Of a stretch of DNA of 64,000 nt, positions 1 through 12,200 are shown one piece after another. The stretch is from Sipunculus nudus. Its lineage: Eukaryota; Annelida; Sipuncula; Golfingiida; Sipunculidae. Below the pieces are notes generated by a model. It had not been told where the DNA came from. It saw nothing but the letters and a program-made list of their open reading frames with translations, and did not search any database. The position numbers and the translations under genes were made by a program. The first letter of the stretch is position 1. Every line of letters starts with the position of its first letter. Location of the stretch: assembly GCA_026874595.1 (NCBI GenBank), contig CM049310.1:77555056-77619055 (forward strand). Direction: 5' to 3'.

Positions 1-7
1 TGCTTAC

Positions 8-74
8 TTTCATCACAAATACATCCTGTTTGGGTACATGTGCCATGTAGACAATTACAAGTGACTGTAGAAAC
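8..74 (-). CDS. VWDE-like exon 22: third EGF-like, first half
   Basis: 67 nt, phase 0 in and 1 out; acceptor ctgttttcag|GTTTCT, donor GAAA|GTAAGC at the very edge. Encodes CNCLHGTCTQTGCICDE, an EGF-like start. The gene continues left of the window. Confidence 0.85.
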
Positions 75-189
75 CTGAAAACAGATGAAAACACTGCATT
101 ATAAAACTAGAGAATCAAAATATGAGAGTGGCATGAGATAAACATGCTGCTGGATGAATACGTAGTAAAAGGCATCAGGTATATATATA

Positions 190-254
<65 letters not shown>

Positions 255-3200
255 AAATAACCATAATCATAATAATAAGATAGTCCTCCAAATATCAATA
301 CAAGAGACCACTGAATCATGACACAAAGCTGACAATCTGTAAATTTGCCAAACATTCACGATGTTTTTTATTACCATGTTTTCAAATGTTGTTCATTTTT
401 TATAGCATGGTGAAATAGCGGGGGTAAGTCTGGTTATAGCAAATTACTTGATGGTATAAGGCAAAATAATTATTGCTTAGCTAATAGGAACTAATACTGT
501 GACATAACATATACCTGTCTGTCTCAAAATACCCAATAAAAATACCAATTATGAAAAACAAATTTGACAAATCTGGATCTACTTTCTTTCAGATAATTAA
601 ACACTTTTTAAGCCATGAACAAGTTCAGGGACCAAGGCCAGCAAATTTATTGTTATGCTTCTAGTTCTGCTTTAAAGGTTGTTTCTCTAACTTTAAATGG
701 TCTCATCAAAATATGAGAGACACTGAACAGCAATAAGCTGCAGAACAGCACAGGAATAAAGTGGTATAAATTAACGGAAACCGAAAAGAAAATACATAAA
801 TAAAACATATCTTACATTTAATGACATAGGACAATTAGGACACTGCACTGTGAAATTGACATGGTTAGTGTAGGTCTGGTTATCTGTTGTCAAATCTATC
901 TGCAAATTGTGCATCTTTCCCAGTAAAGCTGTAGTGTTTATCCAAGACGTCATGACCGGCATGCTGCATACCACCTCTGAGGCACCATTCACCTATAAAA
1001 GGAAAAGATTTACAGCTATTTATGTCTCATGAATTATTAATTGCCCCTCCATTCAACATACAGCAGGTAAAGAGTGGTCAGACATCTATGTTACCCAGTT
1101 ATGAGTTACATGGAATCGAGATAATCCATTGGCATTACCTTTAACTTTGTGTGACCCTTTTGCTCACAACCCTATTGTCAAAAGTCCTTTCAACATATCA
1201 GAAAAGCAGGAAAATTAAGATAATAAAGTTTAAGCTTTCATTTACCTCCCTTTCAAGCTATATCATACATATTGCATGATCATTATATGTTGTTATTTTG
1301 CAACCAATCATCATAAATCAACAAGTGGAAATAATCCAAAGAAGTGAACTACACAAAATGATATGGTATAATATTTTTTAATTCAATACCAAGTGCTATT
1401 TCTTTAACAAGCAATAAAGATGCTCAAAAAAAGATGCTCAAACTTACCTGTGCCTCTTGTATGTAACTGTGAACAATGGCCCCTAGTGTCCCATTCAGTC
1501 TCAAACCTTTGCCCTAGATGTAGGAAGAATGTAGAAATGTTGACTTCATTATGTATAATGTCTTTCAACAAAGAGAATCAGCTACCATAGATAATCGGCA
1601 CCCCCATTTATTTAAAGTCACAGTTTTTGAGGAAATAACCCTGTGTAAAATATGCACCCTGTATCTAGCTAAAATCTGTCATGGATTAATTTGTATTTGC
1701 TATAGTCATTGAAACATTTACTGGTTCCGTGGTTGTAAACTTCGCCAGTTGGGCCAACACTTGTAGAAATCTTTAAGATCTCGCACAGAAGTACATGTAG
1801 ATTGATATGACTAAAATTAATAGCAATTAGTCTTTTCTACTTTAGTTGTCTAGTGTAAAAAGGGGTGCTGCATCAGGCTTTAACACAACTATTTTATGCT
1901 GTAAGATATAAAATGAGTGAACACAGGTCAATCAGATATTTATGGTAGGGGGTGACTAGGTCAAGGAATTAACAAGAGAACAAGGGACCTATGGCCCATT
2001 GTGCTCAGCTGAAGTTTATCTTGAAGGTGAAAATCTAAAAAATTATCAAATGGAGATAAAGTCTGAGAGGAAGAAGTAATATAGGCCATGGCTGGTTGAT
2101 ATGAATGGTTTGTATTGATGAGTTAGAAATTGTTGCAAATAGTATTTTGTGACCTGACCATGTATTTCCTGATTTAGCTAAACACTTAAAGGCTTTTTCT
2201 GGAAAACAGAGGTTTTTCCTTAATTTCTCAAAGGTACAAAGTGGCAGTGATTCAGTTTCAGGTTAGGTAGGAGAACATAGAAATATATAACTGTATGTTG
2301 ATTTTTGAAGTAGTAGGTCCAACAGTTTCAAAATGTGCCAAGCTTACAAACAGCAGAAGAGAAGATCAACAGACATATTAATATATGTAGCTCATATAGC
2401 TCAGTTGACTAAACTCAGCTGAGCAGTCAATGAACTAAAAATAGTTTCTTATAGCAAAACTACCTCAGCTCTTATACAATATAAGAAATACATTGTACTA
2501 TTCAGTAAATAATATTTAACAACCTGTAACCGAACTCTGCAGAAAGTCTGAGTATTTGTGTCGGCATAACGGGTCCTGAGCGGCAGGGTAGGTCCACAGT
2601 TTGTTGAAGAAGGCCCTGTGACTGAACAACCTCCAGCTTTGATGTTCAAAATCTCAATTTGCTGGTCAGCAGGTATGGAACAAGCTGCACCTCGCCAACC
2701 TGGAATAAACAATATGTTCTTACAACTGTTTGGTACATGATTCACTGATATCTAATTTACTGTGGTTGGTTTCCTACATTTCTCACCAAAATGTAACCTA
2801 CACTAAGTTTATTTCCATTATTTTATCAATCACTTATTAAGAAAATAAAACAAGTGAAATTTTAGTTCAGATGATATAAAAGATCTTTTGAATCTTTTGA
2901 ATACAGACAGTAACAGGTATGAGTAATGATGCTATAGATCTATAAATGATCTGCATGTGTAGATGGGATTTCTTATTCATGACGTTTTAATTTTTGTGAT
3001 TATTTCCCTTTTGTGAATATAATGAATTTGAAACCTTCATGACCAAAGAGCCAACCAAAGTTATTGTTTGTATATTTCTTAACTGTACCTGGAAGGAGCT
3101 TTCTCTTGGTTTTATAATTGTTGGGAAATGGGCAGTTGTATAATTAGTATCACACAGGCAGTCGACAAATGACTGTGTATCCGCCAAATCACAATGGCAC

Positions 3201-6200
3201 TGAATGTTCCTGACATGACATGACTCCAAATTTGTGGCATCAGTGATGCCAATTAAACTCCTCATATATGTGATATGAAAAATTTTCACCCAAAGCAAAA
3301 GCATGGATGGATGCCACTCAAAAATAATTTCAAATGGCTTTACCAGTCTTGAGTACTCAGATGGAGGTATCCAAGATCTCTGGACATGAATTATTTCAGG
3401 CAAATTTAGCAAAAGGCATCAATGGATTCTACAAAAATGTGAAGGGAGCTGGTGGAACCACCTGTCTGGTCTACGAGAAAACTCTACAAGATGGATAGAC
3501 ATGCCAAATTATAGACCAATACATTGAACAATTCCTGAGATATGAGCAATTTTCACTCAAAGCAAACGTATGAATGAATGCCCCGGGAAAGCAATTGCAG
3601 ATGGCGTCACCAATCTGGAGTACAAGATGGAGGTATCCAAGATCTATGGACATGCAAATTTCAGGCCAACAGGGCATATCACTCATGAGAAGAGGGCATT
3701 AATTTATTCCAAGAAAACAGGAAGGTAGGTGGCGCCATATGTCTGGTCACAAGAAAACTCTCCAAGATGGATGGACACGTGTATGCCAAATTTCAAAACA
3801 ATACACTGAACCACTTCTGAGATATGAGCAATTTTCACCCAAAGCACAATGTACAGATGGAAGCCACGCAAAAATGATTCCAGATGGCGCCATCAGTCTT
3901 AAGTACGAAATGGAGTTATCTAAGACCTATGGACAAGACAATTTCAGCTCAGTACATTGAACCAACCACTAAGACTAACAGATGCAAATGCATAGATGGA
4001 CTCCATGCAAAAACCATTGTAGGTGACACCACCAGTCTGGAGTATGAGGTACAGAGGGGAAAAAATCTATAAACATGCAAAATTTCAGCTCAATACATTG
4101 AACTGCTCCTGAGATATGGGCTGTTCAGCTTCAAACTGCACAAAAAGGATTGCAGGTGGCGCCACCAGTCTTTGTTATTTGCACAACTACAAAGGTGAGT
4201 GAATTACTATGCTGGGTTTTGGATTTGTCCAAGGGTCTCAGAGAAGTTCTCTGGAAACGAACGCTGCAGCAGCGGTGGAACCTGTGTGAAAACATAGTAT
4301 CTGCAAAACACTTTTTTGGCAGATATAATAAATATTGCATCCTACTATAATTTGAGGATTTGGGCATGGTCAGAAAAAAGCATTATTCCACTCTTAACTT
4401 TGCAGATACATGTACCCTTGTCACCATACTCTTTCCACAGATTCCCACCTGGGCACTGTCCCTGGCATACTTTTGTGTCACATCATCATAGTTATCCCCA
4501 TGCCCTTATTGAACCCTGACAAGTTTATTACTCCCAGTTTCTCGAAAGGACTACAATTTTGTGTACACACAAAAATCTGGATGTCACAAGCCACATGTCA
4601 AAATTATGGGTACACTGATAGTGACTGTAAAGATTGTTTTGTCATAAACATGTCACATTTGATTGATATTAATTAATGAACTAAAGACAATCATTATAAG
4701 GGGCATTTTTCTAAATAGCTAGCCCAACCTTAAACCTACCTGAAACTGTTTTCTTTGGTTTAAATTTCAGTACCTGCAACCAGTCCTGAAAGGTGTCCTC
4801 TAAGTATTTCTTGAGTCTTACATCTTGACTTTTGTGTTGGCCCACGCTTTTAAATGTCCAGTCCAGCTGAATTAAATTAAAGAGTGTGGTGGTGTTATGG
4901 TTAGGGTGCAGGACTCCTGTTTTGGGCTCCTGTTCTGACCACCTTCTGCGTAAAGACTCCTGCCACATTCTTTACCACAATGGTGCACTCTCTACACCCA
5001 GGAGTCAATGGGTACTGGTCATGATGTAGAATAACCATCCAGCTGTTATGTAGAGCCCGGTGTTATAGTAAGCTATTGAGGTACTATTTCCTTATGCGCA
5101 GTCAGAATGACATTACACCCCTAGTGCACTAATACCATATAAGGATATAGTTCGACAACATGGCAGGGTCCTAAAGCACACGTTTGGAGTGCAAACGTTG
5201 TATGGCTTTGCAGCAGTAATAAAGAGTGTTCTCCAATTGGGACTTGATTATTCTTGACCAATATATGTGTGTGAACCACATATAACATGGTGGCAGCTTG
5301 GACACAACCTCGCCTTGCGGCAAAACAGTGAAAGCTAGCACGCCAGCCGATCGCTACTGCATGTGACACAGAGCGTGACACCACAAAGCGTGGCCGTGAG
5401 TACCCTCACAGAATATAAACGTTTGATCGTCTCTGTGCACATTCCTTGTTACATACTGAACTGAATACGAACTGTCAAAGCCCTGATCAGTAAAATGTCA
5501 TCAAATAATGTCACCACAACCGTTTCCTCGGGTGATCTCTCCGGGATACATCCGCCATATATGGACTGGTCTGCCAGTGATTTGCCGACCGCGTTCCGCG
5601 AATTTAAACAATACTGTGAATTGATCTTTAAAGGGCCACTAGCAGGTAAGAGCAATGATCAAAAAGTGACATATATCCTGTTATGGGTTGGCCAGGAAGG
5701 ACTTAAAATGTACGAGTCATGGAATCTCTCTACAGATGACCGCAGTGAACCTGCTACTATTTGGCAGTGCTTTCAACGTCAGTTGGCGCCCCATACCAAC
5801 TTCCAACTTAATCGCTTTAATTTACACAACTTCAAGCAAGGACCAACCGAGAGCATGGATGATTTCATGACACGATGCAAACTACAGGCCAAAAAATATT
5901 GATTTACAGACAATAATGAGTGCAGTAACCGCCTCATTGAACAGTTTATCATTGGCACATGGCATAAAAAGGTGCAGGAGGTATTAATCAGTAAAGATCA
6001 TACACTGACACTTGATGTGGCACTTGATATTGCACGTACTTATGAGGCTACACAGACTCAACTCCAACAATTACAGGCTAGCATGGCACCTCAAATCACA
6101 TCTGTTCATGAACTCCGCATCAGTCACCACACTGCCATTATTGTGGTGGAAGACACCCCACAAAACCCAGAGATAGATGTCCAGCATTCAATGTGCGTTG

Positions 6201-9200
6201 TCGGGCATGTGGTAAACTGAACCATTTCCAGAAAGTTTGTCAGTCCAGCAATTTGCGTAGTCGACCCCCAGCTATGAGCTCAACTCCCGCCGATCGCAAA
6301 AGGTATAGGTCTACATCAAACAGAAGGGGTCAAAGGTCACCGGCAAGGCAGCAAGTGCTTTCAGTCAATAGCAGTACTCCAGAAACATCTCTTGAAGAGC
6401 CATTTGAGACTCTTACATTCCAGTCAATAAACTTTGTCAACAGTAATGATGACACAAGAGACGAGATATTCGCAAACATTGACATTAAGCTTGAAAACAA
6501 GCCAAACAAGCCAGCAGTGCTCAGGGCCAAGGTAGATACAGGCTCCCAGGGTAATATTTTACCTCTATGTATATTCTGCCGTATACATGTGTACCCTGAA
6601 AAGCTTACAGCAGCCGGGTTCCCGAAATGAAGCGCTACATCAGCTAATAAGACCAGCCTAACCGCATATAATGGGTCAGAAATCAGACAGTATGGGACCA
6701 TGACCATACCATGTACGTCAAATGACAAAACTGTGAAGGCAGAATTCTTCATTGCTGACTCACCAGGACCAGCCATATTGGGTTTACCCCTGAGTAGAGA
6801 CTTAAAGCTTTTACAGCTCAACTGTGAAGTGTTAGTAACGCACAAAGTCAAACCAATCAGTACAACGGATGACCTGGTGCAGCAATACCCTGAAAACTTC
6901 GAGGGTATAGGCAAATTCAAAGGCAGTCTGCATATCAACATTAACTCTGCGGTACCACCAGTAGTCCATCCTCCGCGTAGATGCCCAATTCATATTCGCG
7001 ATGCCGTAAAACAGGAATTGAATGAGATGGAAAGACTCGGAGTGATAACTAAAGTCAATACGCCAACAGACTGGGTAAACAGTCTGGCATACAGTCGTAA
7101 ACCAAATGGCCAAATAAGTTTAGATCTGAAAGACTTAAACCGAGCCATTAAGAGACCACATCATATGACTCCCACTCTAGAGGAGATAACTCAAAAACTT
7201 TCCGGTGCTACAGTATTCTCTAAGCTAGATGCACGCCATGGATACTGGTCAGTTGTGTTAGACAGTGGATCAAGCCTCTTAACCACATTCAACACTCCAT
7301 ATGGCCGATACCACTTTACCAGACTACCCTTTGGTCTGAACCTCAGCCAGGACGTGTTCCAACAGAAAATGGATGTTATATTGGAACAGTGCCAAGGCAC
7401 AATAGGCATTGCAGATGATGTTGGTGTTTTATTATGGACAGTCAGAGCAGGAACACGACAGAAACATACACCATCTGATGTCCGTGGCTAGAGAGAAAGG
7501 CTTAGTTTTTAACAGTCACAAGTGTGAGATAAAGAAACCATCCATGAAATTCTTTGGACTGATCTTTGATTCACAAGGGGTCCATCCGGATCCTGATAAA
7601 ATCACAGATATCAAACAGCTAGAACCGCATAGCAGTGTAAAGAAACTACAGGAGTTCCTTGGTATTGCAACCTACATGTCACTGTTCATACCTCACTTAT
7701 CTCAATTGACTGCACCTCTCGGAGACCTAACACGCAAGGACGCCATATTTGAATGGTCTGCTGCACATCAGAAATCCTTTGACAAGATAAAGGAGCTAAT
7801 CTGTGAGGAAACCACTCTTAGCTATTTCAACCCAGACGCAGACACTGTGGTATATGTGGATGCCTCAACCAGAGGACTTGGTGCAGTACTCATGCAGAAT
7901 GACAGGCCTATAGCATTCGCCTAAAAATCACTGACTGACTGTGAACAACAGTATGCACACATCGAACGCGAAATGCTAGCCGTAGTATATGGCTGCGAGA
8001 AATTTCATACTTACCTGTTTGGCAAACAGTTTATAGTCGAATTGGATCACAAACCACTAGAGATGATCCACCTGAAAAGTCTGTCAGCAGCGCCCCCTAG
8101 GTTACAACGCATGATACTTCGAGTCCAGCATTATGACTTCAAGATAAAGTACAAACCAAGATCTGAAATGTTGTTAGCTGACGCTCTGTCTAGATCCCCA
8201 AGCCGAGACAGTGAACTCATTGACCTTGATGTTAGTGTTCATTCTGTGCAGTTCTCTCCACAGAAAATCAAGACACTGGCTGTACAGACCGCAGAGGACC
8301 AGGAATTACAGTCACTGAAAGAAGTGATCACCAATGGATGGCCCGAAAAGAAAATTGTTCTGTCACCAGACATACGCAAATACAAGCAGAGTGATAATCC
8401 CTGCTACACTTCAGAGTGAGATTCTACAAAAATTACACAAATCACACCAGGGGATAGACAAAACACAGCTTCGAGCACGCTCGTGTGTATACTGGCACAA
8501 CATGAATGCCGATATAGAGTCATGCATCAAGAACTGTGAGATATGCCAGCAGTTTAAGACAAAACAATGACCAGAGCCGTTGATGCAGCCTGAATTACCA
8601 ACTCGTCCGTGGCAGATTATAAATAGGCACTGATCTGTTCAAGCTTGAATGAGACAAATATTTGCTGATAGTGACTATAATTACTCGAAATTCCCATTAG
8701 TCCGACGGATCAGGGGAAATGCAACAAGTCAGACAATTGTGAACTTCATGAAAGGCATATTTTCAGAATATGGCATACCACAAGTAATATACAGTGATAA
8801 TGGAGGACAGTATGATAGTGAAGTGTTTAGAACATTTGCATCAAACTGGGGAATTGAGCTAAAGACTTCCAGCCCACACTACCCCCAATCGAATGGCTTT
8901 AGTGAGAGCCAGGTAAAACTTGTCAAAACCACGATAGCAAATCTTGTGCGGCTGGCACAGACCCAGACATGGCACTACTACTGTTAAGAGCAACACCTAT
9001 TGATCACCACCTGCCATCACCAGCAGAATTGCTTAATTCGCGTCAACATCGAACAAACATACCAGCCAAAATAAGAAATATCTCACCAGGAAGAGAAGAT
9101 GTACAGCAACGGGTAGCCGACCGTCAAACACAGCAGAAAATGTACTTTGATCAGAAGGCGGGGGAAGAACTTCCACCCTTACAGCCAGGCCAGAGTGTTT

Positions 9201-12200
9201 ACATCCTACACACACCAGATGGGAACTGGCAACCAGCAGTAGTGAGACAAGTTCTACCAGAACCTCGGTCATACACAGTGGAAACCCCAACAGGCACCAT
9301 ACTGAGAAGAAATAGACGCCACATAAGGCCAGTGCCAAAACATGTTCACTTCGATCCAGACATAGACATACAGGAGCCTACAGGAATTACTTGTGATGAC
9401 AGTACCCATGAAACCGCCTCAAACACAAATCCGGATAAAGGAGATACAAGTAATTCGAACGTAAAACGTACAAAATCAGGTAGAACAATAAAACCGCCAA
9501 GGCGACTTGATATGTGAAAAATGGACTTGGTGTGTAAATAGTGCAAACCCATAAGTGTTTGAAACATTGTAAAAAGAGCGTGGGCGGATCGCCCTTCCTT
9601 ATAATCAATATGCTTTGTATTGCTCATTCATTTTATTTATGTTTTCTTAATATAAGATTAACAAGAAACTCATCATGTGACGCCATGATAATAAACATGA
9701 ATAGAGTTATCCAGAAGATCACACACAATGATTTATAAAGTATCAGAGTAATAATTAAGATAAGTGAAGTTCTTGAGATTTTAAGTGAAATGGTACTGAG
9801 ACACCAGTGACACACTTTACATATAACATGACTATATAACATGCCATAGAGCCACACTAAGACAAGTTTCATATTAACATATTCTTTATTATAATATTCA
9901 TTGTTATGACAGCTATCCACTTCAGAAAAAGAAGGATGTTATAGTAAGCTATTAAGGCACTATTTCGTTATGCGCAGTCAGAATGACATTACACCCCTAG
10001 CGCACTAATACCATATAAGGATATAGTTCGAAGACATGGCAGCGTCCTAAAGCACACGTTTGGAGTGCAAACGTTGTATGGCTTTGCAGCAGTAATAAAG
10101 AGTGTTCTCCAATTGGGACTTGATTATTCTTGACCAATATATGTGTGTGAACCACATATAACACCCGGAGCCGTGTGAGCCACATAAATGCAGCGGGTTT
10201 GGACAAAAACACGGCTGACTATATCGAGGAATGCACCACAGTAGTTTTCCATCTTGTTGCATTCATATCGTTGTTAACAGCCCATAATCTTAACATTAGG
10301 CTATGAATGATGAATAATCACAAAAGAATACATGTGAACTCACGACCCAAAGTGAAACTCCAGCTCTATGGTAACAAGTCATTTCCTGTATCGCGTACAA
10401 GTTGGCTGCACCAAGTAACCTGTGTGAGCCAAGTTTGTATTCATGTGGTCAGAAATTCAACAAACATGCTGAGAGATTACCAATATGCTGAGTTAAATTT
10501 TTCAAGTTTTCAATTACTTTTCAAGTAGGCCTACTTGTCTTGTATACGACAAAGTTATCAGAGATGTATACATATGCCCAATTTCAGGCTGATTTCCCCT
10601 CTTGAGAAATAAGCAGGGACTTACACTGTACAAAAATTATTGTAGTTGGTGCAACCAGTCTTGTATATGACAAAGCTTTACAATATGTATAAATATGCCC
10701 AATTTCAGGCTGATATATCAACTTCCTCTGGAGGAATAAGCAGGCAGGCACATAAACCCTGCAAAGGCATTGTAGGTGGCGACACCTGTCTTGTGAATGA
10801 GAAAACCATCAAAGACGCACAGACAGGTCAAAATATCAGGCCAATACATCAAGCTTCTCTTGAGTTTGATGCACTGGGCTGACCAGGGTTGGGTGAGAAA
10901 GGCAGTTGCCTCAAGTGAACTGTGACAAATTGCTGGCTCAAGCTACGGCACTAGTGAACTCTTGACCTGTTACTACTGAGTGAACCTGGCTGCACTGAGT
11001 GACCTGTTGCATAATCTGACACAGCTGGCAGTTTGCTAAAGCTATAAACAGATCCAGAGTGACCTTTGGCACCAAATCTGATACAGTGGGCAGTCTGCCT
11101 ATAGCTGGCTGCACTTTGTGAACTCTTGACCTGTTGCCTAATCTGATATAGTTGCCAGTCTGCCAAAGATATAAATAGATCTTGGCTGACCTTTTGCCTG
11201 TTGCCAAATCTGAAATAGTTGGCAGTCTGGTGCCAGGCTAGATGTAACTGCTTCACATAGCTAACATATATGGTAAAAATTCATCTCCATAATTCAGCCA
11301 AAAATCATTCATGTAGAACCATTTCAGACCATTATCATTTATAAGAATTATTGTGGGGATTATTCCTGTAAAATATTAAACAAATCGGCTTCAGTGGCAT
11401 TAGTCGAAAAATGTTTTGCAGGTTTATAACTCATATAGGAAGATACTGCAAACTGGCTAAGTTCTGCTTCCTGTAACTCAGCCGAAAAGCACTGAACCAA
11501 AACCTTTTGAACAAACTTGAATTATCAACATCTGAGAATAATTAAAGTGTGAGATTTAAGAATTTGGTCTAGTGGTTTTTTAGAAGATCTTTTTAGCCAT
11601 TGAGTTAAAATTGGCTGTTTTGCCATATGACTAAATCCATCTTCCCCTAACTCAGCCAAAACTCACTCATTAGAGACCAAAACTACCCTAGGATCATTTC
11701 TGTGCAATATTAAACAATTTGGCCATATGGTTTCAGAGAAGAAGTTCTTTGTAGCCCTTAGTATGATACAGGCACTGATGACCCTGTACAAGAAAGGCTT
11801 ATGCAGGTGGTGCCCCCAATACCTCAATTTCAGATATGACTCATGAGACAAACATTGGCATAAAATTTGGTGATTATAGCTCCAGCTGTTTCTGAGACTG
11901 GAATTTTTGTATGCTTTTTGGACAGGTGACTAAGTTCAACATCCTGTAACTCGGTGAAAAATCACCCAACTGAAACCATTCAAACAAACTTGAGAAAGAC
12001 TGTTTCTGGAATTATTTTTGTAAAATATTGGACAATTTGGCTTGATGGTTTTGGAGTAGAAGATTTTTTAAGGTTTTAAAGCTTTTTCCCTCTAAAATCT
12101 AAGTTAATGCAGATAACAAAAATATAAACAAAATCCGACAGTTTTTCAGATGACTGAATTTTATCATAAAGTTTGGTGATGCTAGCACCTTCCGTTTTTG

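Larger units (their letters stand above)
5056..10168 (+). mobile_element. Ty3/gypsy LTR retrotransposon, degenerate, with 5-bp TSD
   Basis: A full-length structure: 227-bp LTRs at 5061-5287 and 9937-10163, both TG...CA, flanked by the direct repeat cccgg at 5056-5060 and 10164-10168. A TGG-initiated primer-binding position follows the 5' LTR and a 13-purine tract precedes the 3' LTR. Order of coding regions is gag, protease, RT, RNase H, integrase, the Ty3/gypsy (Metaviridae) order. No env-like frame is seen. Frames are interrupted by at least four in-frame stops (5900, 6628, 7922, 8568), further stops at 8587-8649, and frame changes near 6190, 7430, 8400 and 8985, so it cannot encode functional proteins as it stands. 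It lies antisense to the host gene, in intron 18. Confidence 0.96.

Noticed and set aside
2987-3412. 141-codon minus-strand open frame
   Set aside because: Lies within family A repeat; no domain, and the homologous segment at 19.3-19.5 kb is not open.
9033-9338. Minus-strand frame opposite the integrase tail
   Set aside because: Shadow of the retrotransposon coding strand; hydrophobic low-information sequence.
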